Positions 1-9,489 of a stretch of 64,000 nt of DNA are shown here, piece by piece. The DNA is taken from positions 5,828,001 through 5,892,000 of the forward strand of contig NZ_CP016428.1 of NCBI RefSeq assembly GCF_001693385.1. Direction: 5' to 3'. Below the pieces are notes generated by a model. It had not been told where the DNA came from. It worked only from the letters and a program-made list of their open reading frames with translations, and did not search any database. The stretch is from Bradyrhizobium icense (lineage in GTDB: Bacteria > Pseudomonadota > Alphaproteobacteria > Rhizobiales > Xanthobacteraceae). Each line of letters starts with the position of its first letter. The first letter of the stretch is position 1. A program made the position numbers and the translations under genes.

Positions 1-1
1 G

Positions 2-865
2 AGCCTCGGAGTTCAGAGCTTCGACCCAAGAGTGCAGCGCACAATAAATCGATTGCAAAGCTTCGAGCAGACGGCAGCTGCAGTCGAAAGGCTTCGCCGG
101 GCAGGTGTGCGGGGGATCAACTTCGACCTTCTCTATGGTCTCCCCTTTCAGACGGTAAGCTCTTGTCTAGACAGCATTGCCAAGTGCGTCGAATTGCGCC
201 CCGACCGGCTTTCGGTTTTCGGCTACGCGCACGTCCCCTCATTCAAGAAGCATCAGCGCAAGATCGCGGAGGAGAGCTTACCTGACAGTGTCGAGCGACA
301 CGTTCAGTCCGAGACCATCGCAGAGGCCCTTCAGGACGCGGGGTATGTGCGCATCGGGTTGGATCACTTCGCGCTCCCAGACGATGCGCTCGCGACGACG
401 CAGCGCGATGGCCGACTGCGGCGCAATTTCCAGGGCTACACCGATGACGGCGCTGACACACTCATAGGCCTCGGGGCGAGCGCGATCGGTCGGATGCCAC
501 ACGGCTTTGTCCAGAACGTGGTGGCAATCCGCGACTACCTGAACCGCATCGCGGAGGGCCGGCTAGCCACGGTGAAGGGTTATGCTTTCACCGAGGATGA
601 TCTTTTCCGCGCTGATATCATCGAGCGGATCATGTGCGATTTGACCGTTGACCTGGAGCAGATATCCCGCATCCATCATCAGGATCCAATGACAGCAATC
701 GTCGATCGCGCCCGCATCGACCGGCTTTTAGCCGACGGAGTCGCGACAATGTCTAAAGGTCGGCTAACCGTCAGCGAAGGATCAGAATTTCTGGTGCGTA
801 GCGTCGCCTCAGCGTTTGATGCTCACCTTTCGCGGTCAACACGCGTGCTCAGTCGCGCGGTTTAA
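2..865 (+). CDS. hemN: Oxygen-independent coproporphyrinogen III oxidase, C-terminal part
   Basis: This is the 3' part of a HemN-type radical SAM enzyme, which makes protoporphyrinogen from coproporphyrinogen III without oxygen during haem synthesis. The reading frame is open from base 2, so the gene starts outside the window and the N-terminal CxxxCxxC cluster motif is missing. The first visible residues, SLGVQSFDPRVQRTINRLQS, are typical of the HemN core. Later blocks such as GINFDLLYGLP and GLGASAIG are also HemN-like. Haem supply fits the cytochrome oxidase genes that follow. It is convergent with the next gene, with about 30 bp between the two stop codons. The assignment is firm; only the left end is undetermined. 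Confidence 0.93.
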   Translation, partial: SLGVQSFDPRVQRTINRLQSFEQTAAAVERLRRAGVRGINFDLLYGLPFQTVSSCLDSIAKCVELRPDRLSVFGYAHVPSFKKHQRKIAEESLPDSVERHVQSETIAEALQDAGYVRIGLDHFALPDDALATTQRDGRLRRNFQGYTDDGADTLIGLGASAIGRMPHGFVQNVVAIRDYLNRIAEGRLATVKGYAFTEDDLFRADIIERIMCDLTVDLEQISRIHHQDPMTAIVDRARIDRLLADGVATMSKGRLTVSEGSEFLVRSVASAFDAHLSRSTRVLSRAV

Positions 866-897
866 GGACCGAGAGGCCCTAGACCATTTGTAGCATG

Positions 898-1347
898 TCA
901 GCAGCAGCTCGGACCACGAACGATATCCATCGCATCTGGCTTTGGCTTCGTCCGGAGCGCATCGATCGTGTAGCTGTTGGCGCAGTATTCATGAAGGTGC
1001 TGCGCCGTTGTTTCCGCCTCTATCTCGCGATTGCATCGGATCTTTTCGGCGCACAGCGCACATACCAGCGTCATGTCGCGCAGCACGCCCGGATCCTTGC
1101 GCGCAATGGCCCTCTCGTCGATGCCGAGCGCCTTGAGTAGTCCCGACAGCTCATCAGCGCCACGCCGCCCACGGCAAGTGAGGGTTTCGAGCTCGATCGG
1201 TGAGACGCGAAGGTCGCGCGCGATGCAATCGAGCTCGGCGGCTCCAAGAGCGCGGAGGTCGGCGGTATCACGGAGCCGGCCGAGCCACTCCGAAAACCTG
1301 CCCATGAGCCTACCGCCGATCGATTCCGTTCTTATAGGCGATGCCAT
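898..1347 (-). CDS. DUF6455-like cysteine-containing hypothetical protein
   Basis: A 149-residue protein of unknown function. It resembles the small DUF6455-type proteins common in Bradyrhizobium and Rhodopseudomonas. The middle is polar and helical (LRALGAAELDCIARDLRV). The C-terminal third has the cysteine pattern CALCAEKIRC followed by YCAN, which could bind a metal or iron-sulfur cluster. The ATG at 1347 was chosen over an ATG nine codons upstream because GGGAGG lies at a good distance before it. It sits between hemN and fixS, a usual setting for such genes, so a link to microaerobic growth is plausible but unproven. Confidence 0.7.
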   Translation of the reverse strand: MASPIRTESIGGRLMGRFSEWLGRLRDTADLRALGAAELDCIARDLRVSPIELETLTCRGRRGADELSGLLKALGIDERAIARKDPGVLRDMTLVCALCAEKIRCNREIEAETTAQHLHEYCANSYTIDALRTKPKPDAMDIVRGPSCC

Positions 1348-1476
1348 AGTACCCTCCCGGCACGGTTTGAGCACGTCAAGTATGCGGGGCGAAATAGCCG
1401 ACCGTATTGCGCCAGATCAAAATTGGAAGGATCCCGAGACGCGCGACGACGAGGCGTTACGGTCGCGATTCCGACC

Positions 1477-1644
1477 TCAGCTCGACGCGGGCGGAGCCGG
1501 CGTTTCGTCGTCGCCAGAAATCGCCCGCCAGGCCGCGCCATCGAGATCGTCATACTGGCCGTTCTTCAACGACCACAGAAATCCGAGCAGCCCGAACAGT
1601 CCGAGCAAGAGCGCCAGCGGCACCAGGAACACGATCACTTCCAT
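1477..1644 (-). CDS. fixS: Cytochrome cbb3 oxidase maturation protein FixS (CcoS)
   Basis: A 55-residue protein with one N-terminal membrane helix (MEVIVFLVPLALLLGLFGLL), followed by FLWSLKNGQYDDLDG, the diagnostic CcoS/FixS block. CcoS is needed for cofactor insertion or assembly of cbb3-type oxidase in the inner membrane. The start is fixed by context: its ATG overlaps the TGA stop of fixI in the string TGATG, so the two genes are translationally coupled. It is the last gene of fixGHIS. About 100 bp without a gene separate it from the DUF6455-like gene. Confidence 0.95.
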   Translation of the reverse strand: MEVIVFLVPLALLLGLFGLLGFLWSLKNGQYDDLDGAAWRAISGDDETPAPPASS

Positions 1645-3836
1645 CACAGAGTCTCCTGCGGGACATGGCGGCCCCGCAGCGCATTTAGCATCACCAGAAT
1701 CGATGAGCCCGACATCGCGGCGGCCGCGATCAGAGGCGTCACGAAGCCCAGAATGGCGATCGGCACGGCGAGGAAATTGTAGCCAACCGCGAGATAGAGG
1801 TTCTGCCGCATCAGGCGCAACGCTTTCCGCGAATGGTCGACCGCGGCAATCACCGGCGCGAGGCGGTTGCCGAGGAAGACGAGATCGGCCGTCGCCTGGC
1901 TCAAATGCGCCGCCGAGATCGGCGACATCGAGACATGCGCCGCCGCCAGCGACGGCGCATCGTTGAGCCCATCGCCGACCATCATGACCATAAAACCTTG
2001 CCGCTTCAGTTCCTCGATCCGCGCGATCTTGTCGGCCGGCGTGACGCCGGCGCGCCATTCGGGAACTTGAAGCATCTCGGCCGCGGCGCGCACCGCCGGC
2101 TCACGATCACCAGAAAGAAGCTCGACCGCTATGCCACGCTTCTGCAGCGCCGCGATGACCGCGCTCGCGTCCGGCCGCAGGCTCTGGCGGATCGCGAACA
2201 CGTAGCGCTTTCCGCCGCGGGAGAAGGCAACGACGGAAGCCTCGGGATCCCGGCTCAGGATTATGTTCGCGAGATTATCGGCCTTGCAGAAAGAGGGACT
2301 TCCAAGCCTCACCTCTTCACCTTTAAGGATGCCGCGAACGCCCTGCCCCGGCTGTTCCGTGACGCCGGGCAGCGGCGACTTCGCGCCGGCCGCACGCGCC
2401 AGCGCAGCGGCGACGGGGTGATGGCTCGCCAGCGCAAGCCGGCCCGCGAGCTCGAACACATCGGCGGGCACGGCCGCCGAGTTCACCACATCGAACTCAG
2501 GCAAGGTTAGCGTTCCCGTCTTGTCGAAGATGATACGGTCGATCTCGGCGACGCGCTCGATGGCATCACCCGAATTGAGCAGCACGCCAGCGCGGAACAT
2601 CGCGCCCGACGCCACTGTCTGCACCGTCGGGATCGCAAGCCCCAGCGCACAGGGACAGGTGATGATCAGAACCGCGATCGCGCTGATGATGGAGTCATGG
2701 AAGCTGGCGCCAGCGATGAACCAGCCGGTCATGGTCAGGAAAGCGGTCGCATGGACCACCGGTGCGTAGAGGCGCGAGGCACGGTCGGCGAGCTGCACAT
2801 ACCGCGAGCGCACCTGCACGGCATGGTCAAGCAGCCGCTGGATTTCCGCAAGCAGGGTGCCTTCGGAAGCGGCCGAGACACGGATGCGCAAGGAGCCGGA
2901 GATGTTGAGCGAGCCGGCGTAGACCTCGCTGCCCGGCTCGACCGACGCGTGCAGCGTTTCACCCGTGATCAAACTCTGGTCGATCTCCGACCTGCCGTCG
3001 ATGATCGTGCCATCGATCGCCGAACGTTCGCCCGGCCGCAGCAGCACGATGTCGCCGGCCGTGACCGCCGCGGCCGGCACCACGGATATCTCGTCTGGAC
3101 CGACGAATTTGGTCACCGTCTCGGCCTTCAGCGCGGCGAGATTGCCGGCCACCGCGCGGGTCCGCCGCCGCGTGTTCTGGTCAAGGTATCGCCCGACCAG
3201 GAGAAAGGTGATCAGCATAATCGAGGCGTCGAAATAGGCGTGCTCGGCATGGCCGATGGTCTCGACGATCGAGGTCGCAAGCGCCAGGATCACGCCGATG
3301 CTGATCGGCACATCCATGTTGACGTTGCCAGTGCGTAGCGCGTTGAACGCCGAGCGAAAGAAAGGCTGGCCGGCATAGGCCGCCGCGGGCAGCGCGATCA
3401 GCGCCGATATCCAATGGAAGAAATCGCGCTGCTCCGGCAGCATATCGCTGACATTGCCGGACCACACCGGGATCGACAGCATCATGACGTTCATGGTCGC
3501 GAATGCCGCAACACCCAGGCAGCGCAGCAGGAAACGGGAGTTCTCGGCCTCTACCGCTTCGGCGGTGACGATCTCGAACGGATAGGCCTTGTAGCCGAGC
3601 TCGGCCAGGCGATCAATGAAGCGCGCCGGATCGAGCGCGCCCTCCTTCCACTCCAGCGCGACACGGCGGTCGGTCAGGTTAACGCGCGCCAGCGTCACGT
3701 CCGGGATGGCTGAAAGGCCACGCTCGATCTTCGAGATGCAGCCGGCGCAGCTGACGCCTTCGACCGCGAGGTCAATATGCGCCAGTCCGGAGCCGAGATG
3801 CTTGACATAATGCGAAAAGTCCCGCGTCGCCTGCAT
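1644..3836 (-). CDS. fixI: Copper-translocating P-type ATPase FixI (CcoI)
   Basis: A 730-residue P1B-type ATPase that supplies copper for assembly of the cbb3 oxidase active site. Visible features in order are an N-terminal heavy-metal domain with CAGC, several membrane helices, the A-domain block TGE (LITGETL), the CPC metal motif in ITCPCALGLAIP, the phosphorylation motif DKTGTLT, and the hinge GDGLNDAPSL. All catalytic residues appear intact. Length is usual for FixI. It lies 11 bp downstream of fixH and overlaps fixS by one base, so it belongs to the fixGHIS operon. Confidence 0.96.
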   Translation of the reverse strand: MQATRDFSHYVKHLGSGLAHIDLAVEGVSCAGCISKIERGLSAIPDVTLARVNLTDRRVALEWKEGALDPARFIDRLAELGYKAYPFEIVTAEAVEAENSRFLLRCLGVAAFATMNVMMLSIPVWSGNVSDMLPEQRDFFHWISALIALPAAAYAGQPFFRSAFNALRTGNVNMDVPISIGVILALATSIVETIGHAEHAYFDASIMLITFLLVGRYLDQNTRRRTRAVAGNLAALKAETVTKFVGPDEISVVPAAAVTAGDIVLLRPGERSAIDGTIIDGRSEIDQSLITGETLHASVEPGSEVYAGSLNISGSLRIRVSAASEGTLLAEIQRLLDHAVQVRSRYVQLADRASRLYAPVVHATAFLTMTGWFIAGASFHDSIISAIAVLIITCPCALGLAIPTVQTVASGAMFRAGVLLNSGDAIERVAEIDRIIFDKTGTLTLPEFDVVNSAAVPADVFELAGRLALASHHPVAAALARAAGAKSPLPGVTEQPGQGVRGILKGEEVRLGSPSFCKADNLANIILSRDPEASVVAFSRGGKRYVFAIRQSLRPDASAVIAALQKRGIAVELLSGDREPAVRAAAEMLQVPEWRAGVTPADKIARIEELKRQGFMVMMVGDGLNDAPSLAAAHVSMSPISAAHLSQATADLVFLGNRLAPVIAAVDHSRKALRLMRQNLYLAVGYNFLAVPIAILGFVTPLIAAAAMSGSSILVMLNALRGRHVPQETL

Positions 3837-3847
3837 GAAGAGTTCCC

Positions 3848-4369
3848 TTAGTTCAGTACCACGCGGTTCCTAGACATGAACAGACGCCGGCCGTCGGCTT
3901 CGCTTTCCAGCACCAGATTCCATTGCCCGGGTCCGACCGCGCCGCCGCTGCCCCGATAAATACCGCCCGTCACCTCCGACAGCGCGATCACCCGGTCCGC
4001 CCGCCGGTCGGTCGGCCGCTCCAGGCGACCGGTGAATTTCAGCCCGGTCAGCGCCTTTCCGTTCTCGTCGCGTGCCTTGACTTCCAGCGCGGTGTCGCCG
4101 TTCGCACTGCGCGCAAGATGCGCGTCCACCTTCCAGCTGCGTGCATCCTGCTCGCGTGCGGCGGCGATCTCCTTCTCATAGGCAAGGCTCGCCGCATAGG
4201 CGCTGTCGACGTCGGTGCCAGGCAGCGTCATGGAAGCAAGCCTTATTATGGTGAGGTTGACGCCGATGATGACGCCAAAGAACGCAAGTAGCATGAAAAG
4301 CACCTTGCGGCCGGTGAGCGGCTTTGGCGATGCACTGGCTCTGTTCACGACAACTCCACTTGTTCTCAT
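3848..4369 (-). CDS. fixH: Cytochrome cbb3 oxidase assembly protein FixH (CcoH)
   Basis: A 173-residue membrane-anchored protein of the FixH family, needed for stable cbb3 oxidase assembly. After a short basic N-terminus there is one membrane helix (VLFMLLAFFGVIIGVNLTIIRLA). The periplasmic part has the family blocks PGTDVDSAYAASLAYEKEI and a C-terminal beta-rich region ending in LFMSRNRVVL. Its ATG overlaps the fixG stop codon in an ATGA arrangement, which supports this start and translational coupling. Confidence 0.94.
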   Translation of the reverse strand: MRTSGVVVNRASASPKPLTGRKVLFMLLAFFGVIIGVNLTIIRLASMTLPGTDVDSAYAASLAYEKEIAAAREQDARSWKVDAHLARSANGDTALEVKARDENGKALTGLKFTGRLERPTDRRADRVIALSEVTGGIYRGSGGAVGPGQWNLVLESEADGRRLFMSRNRVVLN

Positions 4370-5829
4370 GGCAAGACGAAATTGTCGATCGCGGAAGCGA
4401 CCTCGCCGAGACCGATATCGGTGATCCGGAATTTGATCGGAATCGATCTTTTGGAGTTCTTCTCCGAGGGGGCGGTCACCAGCACGCGCAATTCCGTGGT
4501 GCCGTCGCGTCCGAGCACGACCATCGGCCTATCAGGTGTGGTCGAATCGTCGCCCACGACGTGCAGCACAGCATCCTGCGGACCATCGACGTCAATCGTC
4601 ACCACGCGGTCAAAACCGCGCTTGTTGAGGAAACGGACCGTGTAGGCGTTGCGGATCGAGCCGTCGCTGAGCTTCACCGCAACCGGGTTGCGATCGTGCA
4701 GCACGTTGATGTCGAGCAGCGAACGGGTGAGCAGCGCATACAGCATGATCCCACCGACGAGTGCGATCAGCGCGATGTAGATGATCGTGCGTGGCCGCAC
4801 GATACCGTAGATCGGCGGCTTGCCGGCCATTCGGCGCTGGATGTTAATGTCATTGTCGTAGCCGATCAGCCGAGTCGGCCGGCCGATCTTCTTCATCACG
4901 TTGTCGCATGCGTCGATGCACAGGCCGCACTGGATGCAATCGATCTGCGGGCCATTGCGGATATCGATGCCGGTCGGGCAGGTCGCCACGCATTGATAGC
5001 AATCGACGCAGTCGCCGGCAGGCAGGCAGAGCGCCCGCAGCTCGTTCGCCTTCTTTACCGACATGCGCTTTTCGCCCCGGTCGTAGCGATAGGTGACGTT
5101 CAGCGCCCACTCGTCGGTCAGCGCCGCCTGGATACGCGGCCAGGGGCACATGTAGACGCAGACCTGCTCGCGCATGAACCCGGCGAGCAGATAGGTCGTG
5201 GCGGTGAGGATTGCGATCCAGATATAGGCGATCGCCGGCGCCTGGAAGGTGACGAGCTCCTTCACCAGCGTCGGCGCGTCGGTGAAATAGAGCACCCAGG
5301 CGCCGCCCGTCCACCAGGCGAGCAAGAGCCAGATCGAATGCTTGAGCACGATTTCGGAGATGCGCTCGAGTTTTAGGGGATCGGCGGAAGCCGCCTTCCT
5401 CATGCGCTCGCGCCGGTCGCCCTCGATCAGGCGCTCGACCGCATAGAACAGGTCGGTCCAGACCGTTTGCGGGCAGAGATAGCCGCACCAGATGCGGCCG
5501 CCGACCGAATTCATCAGAAACAGTGTGAGCGCGGCGATGATGAGGAGGCCGGTGAAGTAATAGACCTCCTGCGGCCACAGCTCGATGAAAAAGAAATAGA
5601 AGCGACTGTTCGGCAGATCGATCAGCACCGCCTGATCTGGGGCGCCAAGGCCGCGATTCCAGCGCACGAAGGGCAGCAAGTAGTAGACGCCCAGGCAGAA
5701 CGCCATCAGGCCCCATTTGATCCGACGGAAGGTGCCGAAAACACTCTGCGGGTAGACCTTCTTGGGGGCCGCGTAAAGCGGCCCAACACCTTCGACTTGG
5801 TCGGGGTCTGTTTGGACGATCTTGTTCAT
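4366..5829 (-). CDS. fixG: Cytochrome cbb3 oxidase accessory ferredoxin FixG (CcoG)
   Basis: A 487-residue membrane iron-sulfur protein. CcoG is thought to reduce copper for cbb3 oxidase biogenesis. Membrane helices in the first half (WGLMAFCLGVYYLLPF and others) are followed by WCGYLCPQTVWTDLF. The cytoplasmic domain carries two 4Fe-4S motifs, CVDCYQCVATCPTGID and CIQCGLCIDACDNVM. A C-terminal Ig-like domain completes the usual order. The ATG at 5829 was chosen because MNKIVQTDP fits the family N-terminus; the open frame upstream has no family-like sequence. It follows fixP after a 76-bp gap that contains a possible FixK box. Confidence 0.96.
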   Translation of the reverse strand: MNKIVQTDPDQVEGVGPLYAAPKKVYPQSVFGTFRRIKWGLMAFCLGVYYLLPFVRWNRGLGAPDQAVLIDLPNSRFYFFFIELWPQEVYYFTGLLIIAALTLFLMNSVGGRIWCGYLCPQTVWTDLFYAVERLIEGDRRERMRKAASADPLKLERISEIVLKHSIWLLLAWWTGGAWVLYFTDAPTLVKELVTFQAPAIAYIWIAILTATTYLLAGFMREQVCVYMCPWPRIQAALTDEWALNVTYRYDRGEKRMSVKKANELRALCLPAGDCVDCYQCVATCPTGIDIRNGPQIDCIQCGLCIDACDNVMKKIGRPTRLIGYDNDINIQRRMAGKPPIYGIVRPRTIIYIALIALVGGIMLYALLTRSLLDINVLHDRNPVAVKLSDGSIRNAYTVRFLNKRGFDRVVTIDVDGPQDAVLHVVGDDSTTPDRPMVVLGRDGTTELRVLVTAPSEKNSKRSIPIKFRITDIGLGEVASAIDNFVLP

Positions 5830-5866
5830 GGGCCCGCGCTCTCCTAGTCTCCTCCTCTCTGCCGGG

Positions 5867-5880
5867 TTGATCCAGCGCAA
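5867..5880 (-). promoter_or_regulatory. Possible FixK/Fnr box upstream of fixG
   Basis: On the minus strand the 14-mer reads TTGCGCTGGATCAA. It fits the rhizobial FixK pattern TTG(A/C)-N6-(T/G)CAA and lies 38 bases before the fixG start. An activator centred about 41 bases before a start site would give a leader of only about four bases, so the spacing is awkward. The box may serve a nearly leaderless transcript, or it may be chance. Confidence 0.45.
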
Positions 5881-5905
5881 CCCAAAGCCGCTTCCCTTTG
5901 CTCCG

Positions 5906-6775
5906 CTACTTGCCGCCGCCGAGCGTGTGGACGTAGACCGCCAGCGCCTTGATGGTGGACGGATCAAGCCGGCCCACCCACGTCGGCATCACGCCGGCCC
6001 GACCATTCGTGATGGTCTCAATCAGGGTCGCCTCGTCCGATCCGTAGAGCCAGATCTTGTCAGTGAGATTGGGTGCGCCGAGCTCCTGGTTGCCCTTGCC
6101 CGCCTCACCATGGCAGCTCGTGCAGTTCTCGACGAAAATTTTTGCGCCGGCGATGACATCGTAACCCTGGCGCGTCGACAAGCCCGAGAGCGAGCGCACA
6201 TAGTTGGCGACCGTGCCAATCTCGTCCCGCTTCAAGATGCCATCCTTGCCGAAGGCGAGCATCGCGCCCTCATGGGTCTTGGTGTGACCCGAGCGCGCGC
6301 CGAACTGGATGGTCTGCACGATCTGGTCGAGCGAGCCGCCCCACAACCAGTCGTCGTCGTTCAGGTTGGGATAGCCTTTTGCGCCAGCGCCGCCCGAGCC
6401 GTGGCAGGGCGCGCAATTGTCGCCGAACGCGGCCTTGCCGCGGGCGCGCGCCAGCGCAAGTAGCGCCGGATCCTTTTCGATATCGGCGAGCGAAGCCGCA
6501 CCCAGGGCAATCATCTTGTCGCCGCGGATCTTTTCCAGATTGGCAAGCTCGACGGCGACCGCGGCGCGCGTCGAATAGTTGAGCGCGCCCGTGGTGTGGC
6601 TCCACAGAAGCGGCCAGGCCGGGTACACGACCCAATAACCGATCGCCCACAGGATGGTGGCGTAGAAAGTGATCAGCCACCAGCGCGGCAGCGGCGTGTT
6701 CAGTTCCTTGATGCCGTCCCACTGGTGACCGGTGGTGGTCTTGCCGGAAACCTTATCGAGTTCGCTTTCCGCCAT
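5906..6775 (-). CDS. fixP: Cytochrome cbb3 oxidase dihaem subunit FixP (CcoP)
   Basis: A 289-residue membrane-anchored dihaem cytochrome c that passes electrons from the bc1 complex or soluble cytochrome c into the cbb3 oxidase. The N-terminus carries HQWDGIKELNTPLPRWW, typical of CcoP, and then a membrane helix. Two haem c sites, CAPCH and CTSCH, lie in two similar cytochrome domains (YPNLNDDDWLWGG and APNLTDKIWLYG). Length and order match FixP from other bradyrhizobia. It starts 6 bp after the fixQ stop and is part of fixNOQP. Confidence 0.97.
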   Translation of the reverse strand: MAESELDKVSGKTTTGHQWDGIKELNTPLPRWWLITFYATILWAIGYWVVYPAWPLLWSHTTGALNYSTRAAVAVELANLEKIRGDKMIALGAASLADIEKDPALLALARARGKAAFGDNCAPCHGSGGAGAKGYPNLNDDDWLWGGSLDQIVQTIQFGARSGHTKTHEGAMLAFGKDGILKRDEIGTVANYVRSLSGLSTRQGYDVIAGAKIFVENCTSCHGEAGKGNQELGAPNLTDKIWLYGSDEATLIETITNGRAGVMPTWVGRLDPSTIKALAVYVHTLGGGK

Positions 6776-6781
6776 GACCTC

Positions 6782-6946
6782 TCAGTCCTCCCGCAACGGC
6801 ATCCGAGATGCCTGGTCGAAAACCGCCTGGTTGCGGGGCCAAAGCGCGTAGATCACGATCGCAATGAACAGCCCGACGAAGCTCGGCGTCCACACACTGG
6901 TGACGAGGTCCGACGCGATGTTGTGAACGGTCAAGATTGCTTTCAT
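6782..6946 (-). CDS. fixQ: Cytochrome cbb3 oxidase small subunit FixQ (CcoQ)
   Basis: A 54-residue subunit found by reading the gap between fixO and fixP on the minus strand. It has one membrane helix (SFVGLFIAIVIYALW) followed by PRNQAVFDQASRMPL, the typical CcoQ tail. CcoQ stabilises the association of FixP with the FixN-FixO core. The ATG at 6946 lies 11 bp after the fixO stop, and the TGA is 6 bp before fixP. The tight packing supports the call. Confidence 0.93.
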   Translation of the reverse strand: MKAILTVHNIASDLVTSVWTPSFVGLFIAIVIYALWPRNQAVFDQASRMPLRED

Positions 6947-6957
6947 CGTCCTGCCTC

Positions 6958-7692
6958 TCAGCGAAGATTGGCCTTTTCGTTGTAGAGCTTGAAGTCGACC
7001 AGCGTGCCGAGCATCTGCAAATACGCGACCAGCGCATCCATCTCGGTCGGCGCACCGGCCTTGCTGTCGAAATTGCGGATCACAGCTTTTGGATAGCGCT
7101 TCGCGAACGCATCGGTGCCGACATTGTCCGGATCGGCCTGCGCCTTCAGGTCGGCGACCGCGTTCTTGATTTGCTCGTCCGAATAGGGCACGCCAACGAC
7201 GCGGCTGGCCTTGAGGTTATCGGCGACAATAGCGGTGTCGACCTCGGTCTGGGCGAGGAACGGATAGCCCGGCATCACCGACTGCGGCACAATCGCGCGC
7301 GGATTGGTCAGGTGAGTGACGTGCCACTCATCGGAATACTTTGCGCCGACCCGCGCGAGATCCGGCCCAGTGCGCTTCGAACCCCACTGGAATGGATGGT
7401 CGTACATGCTCTCGGCAGCGAGCGAGAAGTGGCCATAGCGCTCAACCTCATCGCGGAGCGGCCGGACCATCTGCGAGTGGCAGAGATAGCAGCCCTCGCG
7501 GACATAGATATTGCGGCCAGCTAGTTCGAGAGGTGTGTAGGGCCTGACGCCATCGACCACCTCGATCGTGCTTTTCAGGTAGAACAGCGGCGTGATCTCG
7601 ACCAGGCCGCCGATCGCAATCACAACCAGAATGCCCGCGATCAGGATGATGGAATTCTTCTCGAAGATTTGATGGCGGGTCCAGAAGGACAT
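6958..7692 (-). CDS. fixO: Cytochrome cbb3 oxidase monohaem subunit FixO (CcoO)
   Basis: A 244-residue membrane-anchored monohaem cytochrome c subunit of the cbb3 oxidase. The N-terminal helix ([21 protein letters not shown]) is followed by the haem site CYLCH in the block [17 protein letters not shown]. Methionine-bearing VMPGYPFL and the C-terminal [12 protein letters not shown] are typical of the family. The ATG at 7692 gives the normal FixO start [13 protein letters not shown]; the open frame continues upstream only as an overlap with fixN. It lies 11 bp after fixN. Confidence 0.97.
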   Translation of the reverse strand: MSFWTRHQIFEKNSIILIAGILVVIAIGGLVEITPLFYLKSTIEVVDGVRPYTPLELAGRNIYVREGCYLCHSQMVRPLRDEVERYGHFSLAAESMYDHPFQWGSKRTGPDLARVGAKYSDEWHVTHLTNPRAIVPQSVMPGYPFLAQTEVDTAIVADNLKASRVVGVPYSDEQIKNAVADLKAQADPDNVGTDAFAKRYPKAVIRNFDSKAGAPTEMDALVAYLQMLGTLVDFKLYNEKANLR

Positions 7693-7703
7693 CCGATCGC
7701 TCC

Positions 7704-9353
7704 TTATTCCGCCGCCTGCAACGCGAGCTCTCTGCCGACGTCCGCCTCGCTTGCACGCACCGTCATCCATAGATTGTAGGCCATGATCAGCGCGCCGATC
7801 AGGAACAGCGCGCCGCCGGCGGCCCGGATGACGTAGAACGGGTGCATCGCTTCCACCGTCTCGAGGAAGGAATATTCGAGGAAGCCGAGCGAGGTGTAGG
7901 CGCGCCACATCAGGCCCTGCAGGATTCCCGAGACCCACATCGCCGAGATGTAGAGCACGATGCCGATGGTCGAGATCCAGAAGTGCCAGTTGACGAGCTT
8001 CAAGCTGTACAGTTCCTTGCGGCCCCACAGCCAGGGCACCAGGCAATACAGCGCACCGAAGGAGACGAAGCCGACCCACCCCAACGCACCGGAGTGAACG
8101 TGGCCGATGGTCCAGTCTGTATAGTGACTCAGCGAGTTCACCACCTTGATCGACATCATCGGACCTTCAAAGGTGGACATGCCGTAGAAAGCCACGGAAA
8201 CCACCAGCATGCGCAGCACCGGATCAGTGCGCAGCTTGTCCCAGGAGCCCGACAGCGTCATCAGGCCGTTCATCATGCCGCCCCAGGATGGCATCCAGAG
8301 CATCACAGAAAAAGTCATGCCGAGCGTCTGCGTCCAGTCCGGCAGCGCCGTGTAGTGCAGATGGTGCGGGCCGGCCCAGATGTAGAGGAAAATCAGCGAC
8401 CAAAAGTGGATGATCGAGAGCCGATAGGAATAGACCGGGCGCTCCGCGCGCTTCGGGATGAAGTAGTACATGATGGCGAGGAAGCCGGCGGTCAGGAAGA
8501 AGCCGACCGCGTTGTGGCCGTACCACCACTGGAACATCGCATCCTGCACACCGGCCCAGGCGATGTAGGATTTCGAGCCGAGCAGTGACACCGGCAGCGC
8601 TGGGTTGTTGCCGAGATGCAGCACGGCGATGGTGACGATGAAGGCGAGATAGAACCAGTTGGCGACGAAGATGTGCGGCTCTTTGCGCTTTAACAGCGTC
8701 ATCACGAACACGACGAGATAGACCACCCAGACGATCGTAAGCCACAGATCGGCGTACCATTCGGGCTCGGCATATTCCTTGGATTGCGTCACGCCAAGTA
8801 GATAGCCGGTGCCCGCGATCAGAATGAAGAAATTGTAGCCGAGCACGACGAACCATGGCGCGAGATCGCCCACGAGCCGCGTCCGGCAGGTCCGCTGCAC
8901 CACATAGAACGAGGTCGCGATCAGCACGTTGCCGCCGAAGGCGAAGATCACCGCCGAGGTGTGCAGCGGCCGGAGCCGGCCGAAGCTGGTCCAGGGCAGA
9001 TCGAGGTTCAGCGCCGGCCAGGCGAGCTGGGATGCGATCAAGAGCCCGACGGCGAAGCCGGCGATGCCCCAGAACATCGCCATGAAGGAAGCAAACTTGA
9101 TCGGACCGAGATTATAGTTCGGCTTCCCGTTGATCTCCTCCGGCGGCAGCGACGCGGGGCGGTCAAGATACCGATTCATGATGGCGAAGGAGGCGACGCC
9201 GCTTGCCACGGCAGCGAGCGAAGCATGAAACGCGAACGGCGCGTCCAGCGCCTTGGCGGCCGCGAACGCGCAGACGAAGGCCGCCATTGAGAAGAATAGC
9301 ATCAGCCCGGCTTCGCCGTGAGTCATCCATTTCGTGAATTGAGTTTGCTGCAT
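7704..9353 (-). CDS. fixN: Cytochrome cbb3 oxidase catalytic subunit FixN (CcoN)
   Basis: A 549-residue haem-copper oxidase subunit I, the oxygen-reducing core of the high-affinity cbb3 oxidase used in microaerobic and symbiotic respiration. Membrane helices run along the whole protein. Histidine ligand regions are visible in [40 protein letters not shown] and [14 protein letters not shown]. The ATG at 9353 gives the same length I recall for B. japonicum FixN; a more upstream start would run into the FixK box. It is first in fixNOQP and is probably induced by FixK under low oxygen. Confidence 0.97.
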   Translation of the reverse strand: MQQTQFTKWMTHGEAGLMLFFSMAAFVCAFAAAKALDAPFAFHASLAAVASGVASFAIMNRYLDRPASLPPEEINGKPNYNLGPIKFASFMAMFWGIAGFAVGLLIASQLAWPALNLDLPWTSFGRLRPLHTSAVIFAFGGNVLIATSFYVVQRTCRTRLVGDLAPWFVVLGYNFFILIAGTGYLLGVTQSKEYAEPEWYADLWLTIVWVVYLVVFVMTLLKRKEPHIFVANWFYLAFIVTIAVLHLGNNPALPVSLLGSKSYIAWAGVQDAMFQWWYGHNAVGFFLTAGFLAIMYYFIPKRAERPVYSYRLSIIHFWSLIFLYIWAGPHHLHYTALPDWTQTLGMTFSVMLWMPSWGGMMNGLMTLSGSWDKLRTDPVLRMLVVSVAFYGMSTFEGPMMSIKVVNSLSHYTDWTIGHVHSGALGWVGFVSFGALYCLVPWLWGRKELYSLKLVNWHFWISTIGIVLYISAMWVSGILQGLMWRAYTSLGFLEYSFLETVEAMHPFYVIRAAGGALFLIGALIMAYNLWMTVRASEADVGRELALQAAE

Positions 9354-9411
9354 GTGTGATGCTCTTTGCATGGGCGCCTGCCCCGTCAGCCGGGATCTCG
9401 CTGTGTTTTCC

Positions 9412-9425
9412 TTGATTGAGATCAA
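9412..9425 (-). promoter_or_regulatory. FixK/Fnr box of fixNOQP
   Basis: The sequence TTGATTGAGATCAA is a perfect 14-bp FixK/Fnr palindrome (TTGAT-N4-ATCAA). Its centre is about 65 bases before the fixN ATG. An activator bound there would place the start site near 9377, giving a leader of about 24 bases. The site fits class II activation by FixK2 or FixK1, both encoded nearby. Confidence 0.9.
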
Positions 9426-9489
9426 CCCGATCAGCTACCCCCGCGACCGGCGAGCGTTTTGCACCAGCTCCAGCAGCTGCCTGAAGGAA

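Noticed and set aside
1367..1379. FixK-like sequence TTGAGCACGTCAA before the DUF6455-like gene
   Set aside because: The spacer is five bases rather than six, so the half-sites are out of phase.
1031..1966. Long plus-strand open frame of 311 codons opposite the DUF6455-like gene, fixS and fixI
   Set aside because: It overlaps well-supported genes on the other strand, is rich in Arg, Ser and Pro and resembles no family; a shadow frame of GC-rich DNA.
4324..5376. 350-codon plus-strand frame opposite fixG
   Set aside because: A shadow of fixG, which carries clear ferredoxin motifs.
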